From positions 124,001-188,000 of the forward strand of contig JAUIBR010000007.1 of assembly GCA_030427705.1 (NCBI GenBank): DNA of 64,000 nt, read 5' to 3'. Below the pieces are notes generated by a model. It worked only from the letters and a program-made list of their open reading frames with translations. It ran no database searches and was not told the origin of the DNA. Below, in pieces: positions 1 to 7,787 of the stretch; positions within the stretch are counted from its first letter, which is position 1; each line of letters begins with the position of its first letter. The DNA comes from a bacterium (GTDB lineage Bacteria > Myxococcota_A > Bradymonadia > Bradymonadales > Bradymonadaceae). Made by a program: the position numbers and the translations under genes.

Positions 1-1
1 T

Positions 2-574
2 AACTCGAACAACTCCAACAATAGCAATAATGCAGGTCCAACGATTGGTGCAGCGTGCGCGACGAACGCGGACTGTGGCAGCTTGGAATGTTACCCGCAG
101 ACTGAAGGCGGTTGGACACTGGGGTATTGCACGCAGGACTGCGACCCCAACAACGACACGTGTCCGACAGGCAGCCACTGTGGTGGCGAATTCTGCGTGA
201 CCGATTGTGATAACGGTCAAGACTGCCGTGAAGATTACGGATGCTTCGACGGCAATAACGACAACGTCACTGAATGCGTGCCGATTGGCACCGGGACGGG
301 CGCAGTCGGCGACCCATGCACAAGCTACGCGGATTGTCAGGGGGCTGAGTTGGGTGCTTGTGTGGTCGAGAGTGGCGAGGACTTCTTGGGCGGATACTGC
401 ACGATTACTGGCTGTACCGACCTCGACGGTTGTCCAACAGGGGCAAGCTGCTTGGAGGCGACGTCTCCATCGATCTGCTTGAAGGATTGCATGAACGGCG
501 ATGATTGCCGGACGGATTATGAATGCCGCATGGCGCTAGAATCAGGGATGAGCTGCGTGCCAGAGGGCCTATAA
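2..574 (+). CDS. Cys-rich secreted lipoprotein, C-terminal part (partial)
   Basis: The frame is open from the left edge of the window, so the true start, signal peptide and any lipobox lie outside. The first readable residues are an Asn/Ser-rich linker, which in such lipoproteins usually follows the lipidated cysteine. Two similar Cys-rich units follow, each with spaced CxxDxxC-like patterns and a DCxxGxDCRxDYxC-type motif (once near 200-250 and again near 485-530), so the protein carries an internal duplication. It probably sits on the cell surface or in the periplasm, held by disulfides. Ligand and function are unknown. Only 12 bp separate it from the next gene, suggesting co-transcription. 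A TTG at 83 could be called as a start but cuts off clearly coding sequence. Confidence 0.75.
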   Translation, partial: NSNNSNNSNNAGPTIGAACATNADCGSLECYPQTEGGWTLGYCTQDCDPNNDTCPTGSHCGGEFCVTDCDNGQDCREDYGCFDGNNDNVTECVPIGTGTGAVGDPCTSYADCQGAELGACVVESGEDFLGGYCTITGCTDLDGCPTGASCLEATSPSICLKDCMNGDDCRTDYECRMALESGMSCVPEGL

Positions 575-586
575 AGGGAGCATAAA

Positions 587-1258
587 ATGACGGACATCGG
601 AGAACGTTTCGAAAGCACCATCGCTGACAACGAGGAGTTTCCAAAACTCGCGAAAATCGGCAAGGGTATTGCGGATGGACTGCCTCTAGAGGACATCCTC
701 GCAGGCATTCGCATCACGGGGAATTTGGAGAGTGTTCTGGGCGACGAGTGGCGAAAGCTCACCGATGGCGTCGATCGCGAACTGTCCGTTGAGATGGCGA
801 AAACCGCGTTGCAATCGCAAGTTTCGCTCTCCGACAAGGCGTTCCTTCACTGCCAATGGGGCGTCAGCCTGGGCGGATTGAAACGCCGAGATGAGACGAT
901 CGAAGTCTACAAAAAGCTCTTGGCCGAGCTTACTGACGACAGCCAGTGGACGAAGGCATGGCGGGCATGGACCTTCAATGGGATTGCGTGGAGCAACTTC
1001 CTTCTGGGCCATATTGACGAGGCGCTCGACGCCGCTCGTCAGGCAAATGAACTCGATGGTTCTGACAGCCATCAGGGAACACTGGCCAACATTCTGTTCG
1101 AAGCGGGACAGTTCGACGAGTCGTTCGAAATCCTCGACCGGTTGATGGCGAAGGGATTTGACCCACACCCACATCAAGAGCTGGCCGATGACGAGCGATT
1201 CATTGCGCTCGCTGAGAAACATGGCATCGAACCGACAATCACCGAACGGCAGGTTTAA
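587..1258 (+). CDS. TPR-like protein, 223 aa, unknown function
   Basis: ATG is preceded by GGGAG about 8 bp upstream. The product has no signal peptide and is predicted soluble. Its second half is helical with TPR-like spacing (residues about 85-200) and ends with a module containing G-x-D-P-x-P and D-D-E-R-F. The same module closes the next gene, so the two are paralogous at their C termini. The genes are separated by 2 bp and are almost certainly translated together. The N-terminal 80 residues match no family I recognise. A cytoplasmic scaffold role is a guess from the TPR content. Confidence 0.8.
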   Translation: MTDIGERFESTIADNEEFPKLAKIGKGIADGLPLEDILAGIRITGNLESVLGDEWRKLTDGVDRELSVEMAKTALQSQVSLSDKAFLHCQWGVSLGGLKRRDETIEVYKKLLAELTDDSQWTKAWRAWTFNGIAWSNFLLGHIDEALDAARQANELDGSDSHQGTLANILFEAGQFDESFEILDRLMAKGFDPHPHQELADDERFIALAEKHGIEPTITERQV

Positions 1259-1260
1259 TC

Positions 1261-2757
1261 ATGGCGGAATCAACGATCGATATCGATGCGGTAGTGGCCA
1301 AGTTCGGCGCGTACATCTTGGGCATGACCGAAGACGAGGTTCGAAATGACTCGCGTCGCTGGGCCGGCATCCACTGGGATGATGGATTCTTCGACGAAAT
1401 GTGGGAGGCGATTGACTGGGAAGAGCTTTCTATCCCGGACGAGGTCAAGAACTACAATCGTGAGGAAGGCTACTGGTTCTGGGGCCGTAATGACTTTGAC
1501 TACGGTAAGTCGATCATCGATTGGGAGGGCTTTCTTCCTGATGAGACAACCGATTTGTCACTCCAGAGCTTTTTCGTCGATGGCTCCATCTACGGCCAAA
1601 ACCTTGCCGAGTTGATTAAGCAAGAGCGTGTATCTGCAGAGGACGTGGATTTCGCGATGGTGCTCGGCCGGCTTGAGGCGAGCAGTGAATCATTGATGGA
1701 CGCGCTGAAGGCCATCTTGATGATCGAGAACTTCGCTGAGCAGCCGATGGAGCTGCATGAATATGCGGAAACCGATCCGGATCACGAGGAATTCGTGAAC
1801 TCCTTCGAAGAGGGGCCGCTTCGCGACCATATCAGCATGTATTTTCAAGAGCCCAACGCCTGCCGATGCGGTGGTGCGGCGCCTGACTTTCTGGACCCTG
1901 AGAAAGAGAATGTCTGGGAGATGTTTGGAAAGGTCGCGTTCCAGAAACACTATTCGTGGTGGATGGGCGAAGGGCAGGGCAGTTGCGACCTGGTCGAGAT
2001 TATCGACGACACTATCCCCGAAGTTCCGCCCTATGACGGCAAGGGTCTGAAGTACAAAACTCGTCGCGAGATTCCGGCGACGGGACAACCGTCCGAGTCA
2101 GGCAGCGCTCAGGAGATTCTTGCGACGCCGATGGTCGAGTACCTGAAACAAAGTGAACTTGGCAGTGTGAGTCGTGTGGCCGAGAAGCTTGAAGGACGAA
2201 ACCTGGATGCCGTGCTCTTGGGGATTAGCCTGACGCCCGGCGCGTTGTTCCACTTCGTCGATGTCGACACTTTGATGCGCTGGCGGGAGTTTCGCATCGC
2301 GCTTTCGGTCTTGGATGCCCGAATCAAGTACCAAACCGGGGCGGTCTTGTCGGGCGATTTGATTCGGAAGTCCAATGTCCTGTTGGCTCTAAAGTGCGCG
2401 GACGAAGCCGTCGAAGCCGCGCAGGAGATGCTGACGCATTTCGACAATGACGAGCCGTCAGAATACTCCCGTAGTGCCATCCTGAATCAGATTGCGTGGT
2501 GTGCGTATCATGCAGGAAAGCATCAGCTCGGCATCGACACTGGCCGGGAAGCCGTGAAGGAAGACCCCGAAAATGAGGCGGCGAAAGCGACGCTCGCCGT
2601 CTGCTTGATCGCAAACGGCGATGAAAAAGAGGGGTTCAAGCTTTTAGAAGAGGCAATGGACAAGGGGATTGATCCGGAACCATTGCCCGAGCTTGAACAA
2701 GACGAGCGCTATCTAGAGCTCGCCAAGGAATATGATATTCCGGTGTTTAAGCTGTAA
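1261..2757 (+). CDS. TPR-like protein with acidic/aromatic N-terminal region, 498 aa
   Basis: The gene starts 2 bp after the previous stop. Residues 1-100 are rich in Trp, Asp and Glu (several W-D/E pairs) and look like a compact cytoplasmic domain that I cannot name. A Cys pair near residue 200 (CRCGG) could be a small metal site. Residues about 290-498 are helical with TPR-like repeats, and the last 60 residues resemble the end of the preceding protein, including the G-x-D-P-x-P and D-E-R-Y/F features. There is no signal peptide or membrane segment. It converges on a minus-strand lipoprotein gene with only 5 bp between the stop codons. Confidence 0.8.
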   Translation: MAESTIDIDAVVAKFGAYILGMTEDEVRNDSRRWAGIHWDDGFFDEMWEAIDWEELSIPDEVKNYNREEGYWFWGRNDFDYGKSIIDWEGFLPDETTDLSLQSFFVDGSIYGQNLAELIKQERVSAEDVDFAMVLGRLEASSESLMDALKAILMIENFAEQPMELHEYAETDPDHEEFVNSFEEGPLRDHISMYFQEPNACRCGGAAPDFLDPEKENVWEMFGKVAFQKHYSWWMGEGQGSCDLVEIIDDTIPEVPPYDGKGLKYKTRREIPATGQPSESGSAQEILATPMVEYLKQSELGSVSRVAEKLEGRNLDAVLLGISLTPGALFHFVDVDTLMRWREFRIALSVLDARIKYQTGAVLSGDLIRKSNVLLALKCADEAVEAAQEMLTHFDNDEPSEYSRSAILNQIAWCAYHAGKHQLGIDTGREAVKEDPENEAAKATLAVCLIANGDEKEGFKLLEEAMDKGIDPEPLPELEQDERYLELAKEYDIPVFKL

Positions 2758-2762
2758 GTGGC

Positions 2763-3083
2763 TTATTCTTCGTCTGCCGAAGGTTCGTCTTCTTCTTCGA
2801 CTTCTTCTTCTTCGTCAGAGTCCATGCCCTCTTCTTCGGTCGGGGCAGCTTCTTCGTTGTCGATGGACTCTTCCTCAGATTCGTCAGCGACTTCGCCTTC
2901 CTCGTAGAGTTCCTCAGGCTCGCGATAGTCTCCCTCGCCATCGTTTGCTTCACTGCCCGCCGCAGCGACAGGTTGCTCGGTGAAGGCGTCTTCTTTCGAG
3001 GACGTATCGTTTACTTGAGCGTTGTTGGATTTCGCTTCGCAAGCGAAGAGGAAGAGCGCGACAATGATGACAAAATATTTCAT
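2763..3083 (-). CDS. Small acidic lipoprotein
   Basis: The start at 3083 is chosen because GGAG lies 8 bp upstream and translation begins MKYFVIIVALFLFAC, a lipoprotein signal with the lipidated Cys at residue 15. A longer frame from 3116 would put charged residues in front of the signal. After the lipobox the protein is almost entirely low-complexity Asp, Glu, Ser and Ala, with a nearly uninterrupted acidic last 50 residues. There is no folded domain to recognise. It may be an extended, cation-binding surface tail; this is inference from composition. Confidence 0.75.
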   Translation of the reverse strand: MKYFVIIVALFLFACEAKSNNAQVNDTSSKEDAFTEQPVAAAGSEANDGEGDYREPEELYEEGEVADESEEESIDNEEAAPTEEEGMDSDEEEEVEEEDEPSADEE

Positions 3084-3273
3084 GGTTTGTTCTCCATGTG
3101 CCCAACTTTGGGGCATTCTGGGCGTGCTCCGGACGCACTAATGCCATCGGGAGAGAAGCCCTGTTAAAACAGACGATCAGCGCGGACCACCGTGCTTTCG
3201 GACCTCCCTCTCATGGACTAACAACCATGTGGGGGATTAACTACGGATCTTAGATTGCTTTTTTGGGGCATCA

Positions 3274-3305
3274 ACAGAAATCGACATCGGTATGTCGATT
3301 TCTGT
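3274..3305. other. Perfect 14-bp hairpin without U tract
   Basis: ACAGAAATCGACAT and its exact complement are separated by CGGT. It lies 6 bp downstream of the stop of the CARDB lipoprotein gene (minus strand). No T run follows the hairpin on either strand, so it is not a standard intrinsic terminator. It could be an RNA 3-prime end stabiliser or a protein-binding dyad. Confidence 0.5.
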
Positions 3306-3310
3306 CGAGC

Positions 3311-6300
3311 CTAGTTGAGCGTGACGGTTGATGTTGTTGCGACTGAGTTGTCGGCTTCGCTGATCTCGCTGATAGCATTGACGGAGTCCGCTCGAGCTCC
3401 CACGTAGTAGTTGCCAGCGGTGCTTGTTGTGTTGCCTACACACGAAACGGTTTGCGAACCGCCTGCAACGATGCTCCCGAAGTTACAGGTTCCGATTAGG
3501 GTGTCAGCCGTTGAGATGAAGTTGTTCGTGGAGAGGCGCAGATCCGTGATACTGGCGACCGCGGTCGCGTTGCCTTGATTCTGAACGGTCACCGAGCAGC
3601 TGAAGTTCACGCCCGACGTGATCGAAGCTGGGCATGAAATCGACGTCGCGACCAGATTTGGGCGCATCGTGATCGTAATCGACTGTGGGCTATTGGTGTA
3701 GTTGTTAGAGGTGCTTACCTCGGTTTGACCGCCAGGCGGGACCATTGCACCGGCAAACGCTGCAGTCGTTGAATTGACCAGACCGGCACAGGTGACAACG
3801 GTTGATGCACCAGGTGCGATCGCAGGAACGGTACAGGTCTCCATCAACGTATCAGCCGACGAAATGACACTATTGGTCGACAACCGAATCTGCAAACTGT
3901 CCGTAACTGACGAAGCCAGACCGACGTTTTGGACCGTCACATCGCAGGACAGCGTGGTGTTGAACTCCACGGTTGTTGGTGTGCACGTGATGTTGTTCAC
4001 TTCGAGGTCTGCAACCGCAACGAGGGTGACCGGGTCAAACCCAGTGTTGTTGTTCTCGAACGTCTCCGCGACCGTGTTTGCTGGATCGACACGAACGCCC
4101 AGGAAGTAGTTGCCTGCTGTAACTGCGGGGATGGTGGATGCGCAAAAGACCGTCGTAGATCCACCGGCAGCCAACGCGGGAACCGCACAGGTCGCCATGA
4201 GCGTGTCCGCGGTGGTGATGAGCGAGTTGGTGGACAAACGGGTCTCCAGAGTGGTTGCGGCAGATGCTGCGCCACCTTCGTTGCGGATGGTCATCGAGCA
4301 ACTTGTCGTCGCTTGCATGTTCATCGTCGCCGGACAATCAACGCCCCCAACAACCAGGTCTGGCCCGGCTGCAAGGAAGGTCACCGCCTGAGAAGCAGTG
4401 TTGTTTATCTCATTCGATTCAACCACTACATCGCCCGAATCGGCGCGAACGCCAATGAACGCTGAGCCGACAATGCTGCCCGTGATGGTCACCGTGCAAT
4501 CCACGCTTACGGGTGTAGCTGGCGCCACGTTGGTAACGGAGCAGGTTCCAAGCAAGGTGTCGGCAGTTGAGATGACGCTGTTCGTGGAAGCCCGCAGCTC
4601 AAAATCGAAGGCCCCAGTATCGATCGTGCCAGGGTTGTTGAAAGTCACGGAGCACGTGGTTTGTTGAGCCTGAGCGACGGTCGCGGGGCAGTTGACCGCC
4701 GTTGGGGCGATATCGGCTACGCCAGTCACGGTCACTGCTTCAAAGCCGGTGTTGTTGGACTCGTTCGATTCGGCCACGGCAGCGTCGACGTCTGCAATAG
4801 CGCCCACAAACACCGCGCCAGTCGTGCTTGTAAGCGTGATGCTGCACGTCAGGCTTGTCGATGAGTTCGCGGCGACGGATGGCGCAAGACATGTCCCGAT
4901 TTCGGTGTCACCCGTGCTGATGATGTTGTTGGTCGACAAGCGCAGTGAGACGTTGAAACCGGTTGGTGTCGCGACGGCGCCAGCGTTTTGAATACCGACG
5001 GTGCATGATTCCGTCGTGCCAGCGGTCATCGCGTCCGGGCAGTCCACCGCCGTGACGATGATATCCGGCCGGTCGTCGATAGTCAGAGGCGTGTTTGCCG
5101 CGTTGTTTGACTCATTTGTCTCCGAGACAACGCCTGTCGTATCTGCGTCCGCAATCAGGAAGTAACTACCGTTCATCGTCCCAGCTGGGACGGTTCCACT
5201 ACAACTGACCGTGGTCGTTTGGCCTGCTGGCAATTCGGCGATCGCGCAGTTAGACAACAGCGCATCACCAGCGTCGAGCACGGCATCGCTCGAGAGGAGG
5301 AGACCGAGCTGCGCAATCGCGCCCGTGGTGGCCGAGCCTTGGTTGTTGACGTCCGCCGTGCATGAAACGAGTCCCAACGGGGCAGCGACGGTCGTGCAAG
5401 AGAAGCTGGTGATTCTGAGGTCGGCCGGTGGCGTGCAGTTACCGTCATTATCTGGGTCGACAAATCCGGAGTCGCACAAGCATTCCGCCGTGCCGCTATT
5501 GATGGCGCACGAAGCGTTGGTGCCGCACGTGACCAGCGAGCAGTCCTCGGTGCACGTACCGTTGTTGTCGCCGTCTTGGTATCCCGCGTCGCATTCGCAG
5601 TCAGGCGTGCCATCTGCGTCCAAACAGGTCGAGTTTGCCGAGCAGTTGAGCGCAGCAGTCGCACAGGTAGGCTCGCACGTGTCGTTGCCGTCGTTGTCCT
5701 GGTAACCCGAGTCGCAGAAGCAGTCGGCGGTGCCGGATGTGTCGTCGCACGTTGCGTTCGCGTTGCATGTGATATTGCTGCAATCCGGCGAACAATTGTA
5801 GTCGCCGTCGTTGTCTTGAGTCCCTGCAGCGCATGCACACGATGCAGCTGCGCCGGTGCTATCGTCACATTCGCGATTCAAACCGACACAGACTCCCGGC
5901 GCTTCATCGCAACCACAGACGACCTGTGTCGCGGTATCGCAGCCCGCATTGCCCACGGTCGCGGAATCGTTGCTGGATGTACCGTCCCACAGAAGTCCAA
6001 AGCTCTCGCAACGTGTCGCGCACAGTGTAGCGGCGGCCGACGAATCGAATGTGGCTGGGTCGGTGGTGAGGCAGAAATCGCCCGGTGTGTTGGTTGGAAG
6101 CGCGCAATCACAAAGCGCGCTGGTCGTGTCGCTGGCGCAACCGGCGTTTGTGATGTCCGCCGCGGTGTTCGAGAAACTCCCCGAGTAAACAAGGCCGGCC
6201 GCAGAACACGTTGCAGGACATGCCGCATCGGCTGCAGTCTGGTCGAAGTTGGGCGTATCCACGTTTTCGATGCAGCGCAATCCGGCAAGCTCACAAGCTT

Positions 6301-6970
6301 GTTCGCATAGGCCGTCGCTGTCGTTGTCCTGAAGTCCATCTTCGCAAGACGAGCAATCGTCCCCGGCAAAGCCGTTCGTGCAGGTGCAAGTCGCCATTCC
6401 ACCTGCATCATCGCAAGTGCCGTTCCCATTGCAGGAATCTGCGGCGCATCCCGGCTCGCAGGTTTGGTCGTTGTCGTTGTCTTGGAATCCGAACGAGCAC
6501 ACACATGCAGGTGTTCCGGAGCTGTCGTCGCATTCTGCGTTCTCAGGGCATGTGAGGGCAGATGTCGCACAATCCATCTCACACACGCCATCAGTGTCGT
6601 TGTCCTGATAGCCGGACGCACAGGCCGAGCAGTCGGCTCCTTCGTAGCCGGTTTCGCAGTTACACGTCAGCATTCCTGAACTGTCGTCGCATGTACCGTT
6701 TACGCATGAATCGGCCGCGCAAGCCGGTGCACAGGTTCCGTCGCCATCGTTGTCTTGTTCACCAGCATTGCACTCAACGTTGTTGACGTTATTGGTGTTG
6801 TTGACGTTGTTGACGTTGTTTGTGTTGTTGACGTTGTTTGTGTTGTTAACGTTGTTGACGTTGTTTTCGTTGTTCGCGTTGTTCGCTCGCGAGTTTGAAA
6901 CCGCCTCATCCGTTCCTGAACAACCCAATACCAGAGCCAAAACCGCGCAAAGTGCTGCGACCTTCTTCAT
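3311..6970 (-). CDS. Large surface lipoprotein with Cys-rich repeats and six CARDB-like domains, 1219 aa
   Basis: The N terminus is a lipoprotein signal with the Cys at residue 17 (LVLGC), followed by an Asn-Asn-Val/Asn-Asn-Thr linker. Residues about 65-510 hold many Cys-rich EGF-like units that repeat a QDNDxDGxC motif, a likely calcium-binding loop, interrupted by a pair of related units around a DxxxFDxxAA-type sequence. From about residue 515 to the end there are six consecutive beta-sandwich repeats of about 117 residues. Each has the CARDB hallmarks (a VxNxG turn, spaced Cys pair, E-x-N/D-N-N near the end), introduced by PDLVV, ADIAP, PDIIV and similar. CARDB repeats are usually adhesive or scaffold modules on the cell surface. 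No catalytic domain is visible. It is probably monocistronic. Confidence 0.85.
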   Translation of the reverse strand: MKKVAALCAVLALVLGCSGTDEAVSNSRANNANNENNVNNVNNTNNVNNTNNVNNVNNTNNVNNVECNAGEQDNDGDGTCAPACAADSCVNGTCDDSSGMLTCNCETGYEGADCSACASGYQDNDTDGVCEMDCATSALTCPENAECDDSSGTPACVCSFGFQDNDNDQTCEPGCAADSCNGNGTCDDAGGMATCTCTNGFAGDDCSSCEDGLQDNDSDGLCEQACELAGLRCIENVDTPNFDQTAADAACPATCSAAGLVYSGSFSNTAADITNAGCASDTTSALCDCALPTNTPGDFCLTTDPATFDSSAAATLCATRCESFGLLWDGTSSNDSATVGNAGCDTATQVVCGCDEAPGVCVGLNRECDDSTGAAASCACAAGTQDNDGDYNCSPDCSNITCNANATCDDTSGTADCFCDSGYQDNDGNDTCEPTCATAALNCSANSTCLDADGTPDCECDAGYQDGDNNGTCTEDCSLVTCGTNASCAINSGTAECLCDSGFVDPDNDGNCTPPADLRITSFSCTTVAAPLGLVSCTADVNNQGSATTGAIAQLGLLLSSDAVLDAGDALLSNCAIAELPAGQTTTVSCSGTVPAGTMNGSYFLIADADTTGVVSETNESNNAANTPLTIDDRPDIIVTAVDCPDAMTAGTTESCTVGIQNAGAVATPTGFNVSLRLSTNNIISTGDTEIGTCLAPSVAANSSTSLTCSITLTSTTGAVFVGAIADVDAAVAESNESNNTGFEAVTVTGVADIAPTAVNCPATVAQAQQTTCSVTFNNPGTIDTGAFDFELRASTNSVISTADTLLGTCSVTNVAPATPVSVDCTVTITGSIVGSAFIGVRADSGDVVVESNEINNTASQAVTFLAAGPDLVVGGVDCPATMNMQATTSCSMTIRNEGGAASAATTLETRLSTNSLITTADTLMATCAVPALAAGGSTTVFCASTIPAVTAGNYFLGVRVDPANTVAETFENNNTGFDPVTLVAVADLEVNNITCTPTTVEFNTTLSCDVTVQNVGLASSVTDSLQIRLSTNSVISSADTLMETCTVPAIAPGASTVVTCAGLVNSTTAAFAGAMVPPGGQTEVSTSNNYTNSPQSITITMRPNLVATSISCPASITSGVNFSCSVTVQNQGNATAVASITDLRLSTNNFISTADTLIGTCNFGSIVAGGSQTVSCVGNTTSTAGNYYVGARADSVNAISEISEADNSVATTSTVTLN
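6778..6885 (-). repeat. Tandem repeat encoding the NNV/NNT linker
   Basis: A run of GTTGTTGAC/GTTGTTTGT-type 9-bp units (plus-strand view) encodes the Asn-rich linker directly after the lipobox region of the CARDB lipoprotein. Units are imperfect. Length variation here would change only the linker. Confidence 0.7.
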
Positions 6971-7123
6971 CGGAATTCCTTTCGTAACTTAACGTTGGAT
7001 GCCCCTGATTAGCTGAAAGCGATGGACGACTCAATGATCTGTTTGAATTTTAGTGACTTGCGGCATGATACGGCGGCGTGACATCGTGCGAGTAAACTGG
7101 ATTGGAACTGAACGGGACCCCTG

Positions 7124-7762
7124 ATGAAGAACAAAAATGCCATCGACGCAATGACCGAAGAGCTGCTCGAATCGCTCCCTGAGGCGGCTCAGAGTCGTCT
7201 TGAGCGACTCCAAACCGAACTACAGGGCATCGACGAACAATGCGCGGAACGAATCCTGGCGATCGAGGCCGAGCTCCAAGCCCGCATCGAGCAGGTACGC
7301 GACCGATACCGCGATCAGAAGATTGCCGTGGTCGATGATGCATGTGCCGACCTCGAGTCGGTTAAACAGCGTTTGATGCAGGCCGGTGAGATGGAACACG
7401 CCCTCGCCGTTACCGCCCAGATGAAGCTTCTAATGCACTCGGACGTCGATGACATCGTGCCCGGTGGGTCGATCGTTCACGAAGACCCAGGTTCCGTCAC
7501 AGATTTCGAGAACATCGGTGAGGTCTACCGGTTCCGCGTAACCGGCGAGAGCTACGGCAGCGTCTGGGGTTCGGGGCCCTACACGTCCGATTCCTCGTTA
7601 GCGGCTGCTGCGGTGCACGCCGGCCGAGTGGCCTTCGGCGAAACCAAGGAAGTTCGGATTCGAATGGTGGACATGCAAGGCATGACCATTCGCGGCTCTT
7701 CAAAGAACGGTGTCGAGACCAGCGATTGGGGCTCTTACGACGTTGGCTTCGAGTTTCTGTAG
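7124..7762 (+). CDS. Coiled-coil protein with C-terminal LCCL domain, 212 aa
   Basis: GGGA lies upstream of the ATG. Residues 1-105 are charged, heptad-like and Glu/Arg-rich, predicting a coiled coil. Residues about 135-212 match the LCCL fold pattern: G-x-V-W-G-S-G-x-Y-T-x-D-S-S, then AAxHAG, a G-E-T-K-E-V strand, and G-S-S-K-N-G-V-E-T-S-D-W-G near the end. The Cys that usually precedes AAxHAG is absent, as in many bacterial and intracellular LCCL domains. There is no signal peptide, so it appears cytoplasmic. LCCL domains are thought to bind ligands such as lipopolysaccharide in secreted eukaryotic proteins; the role here is unknown. It converges on the kinase-ATPase gene. Confidence 0.75.
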   Translation: MKNKNAIDAMTEELLESLPEAAQSRLERLQTELQGIDEQCAERILAIEAELQARIEQVRDRYRDQKIAVVDDACADLESVKQRLMQAGEMEHALAVTAQMKLLMHSDVDDIVPGGSIVHEDPGSVTDFENIGEVYRFRVTGESYGSVWGSGPYTSDSSLAAAAVHAGRVAFGETKEVRIRMVDMQGMTIRGSSKNGVETSDWGSYDVGFEFL

Positions 7763-7787
7763 TTGATGAATGCCAACCTGGGTTTCT

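Noticed and set aside
3274-3305. Intrinsic terminator after the CARDB lipoprotein gene
   Set aside because: The hairpin is perfect but no U tract follows on either strand, so it is listed as a hairpin only.
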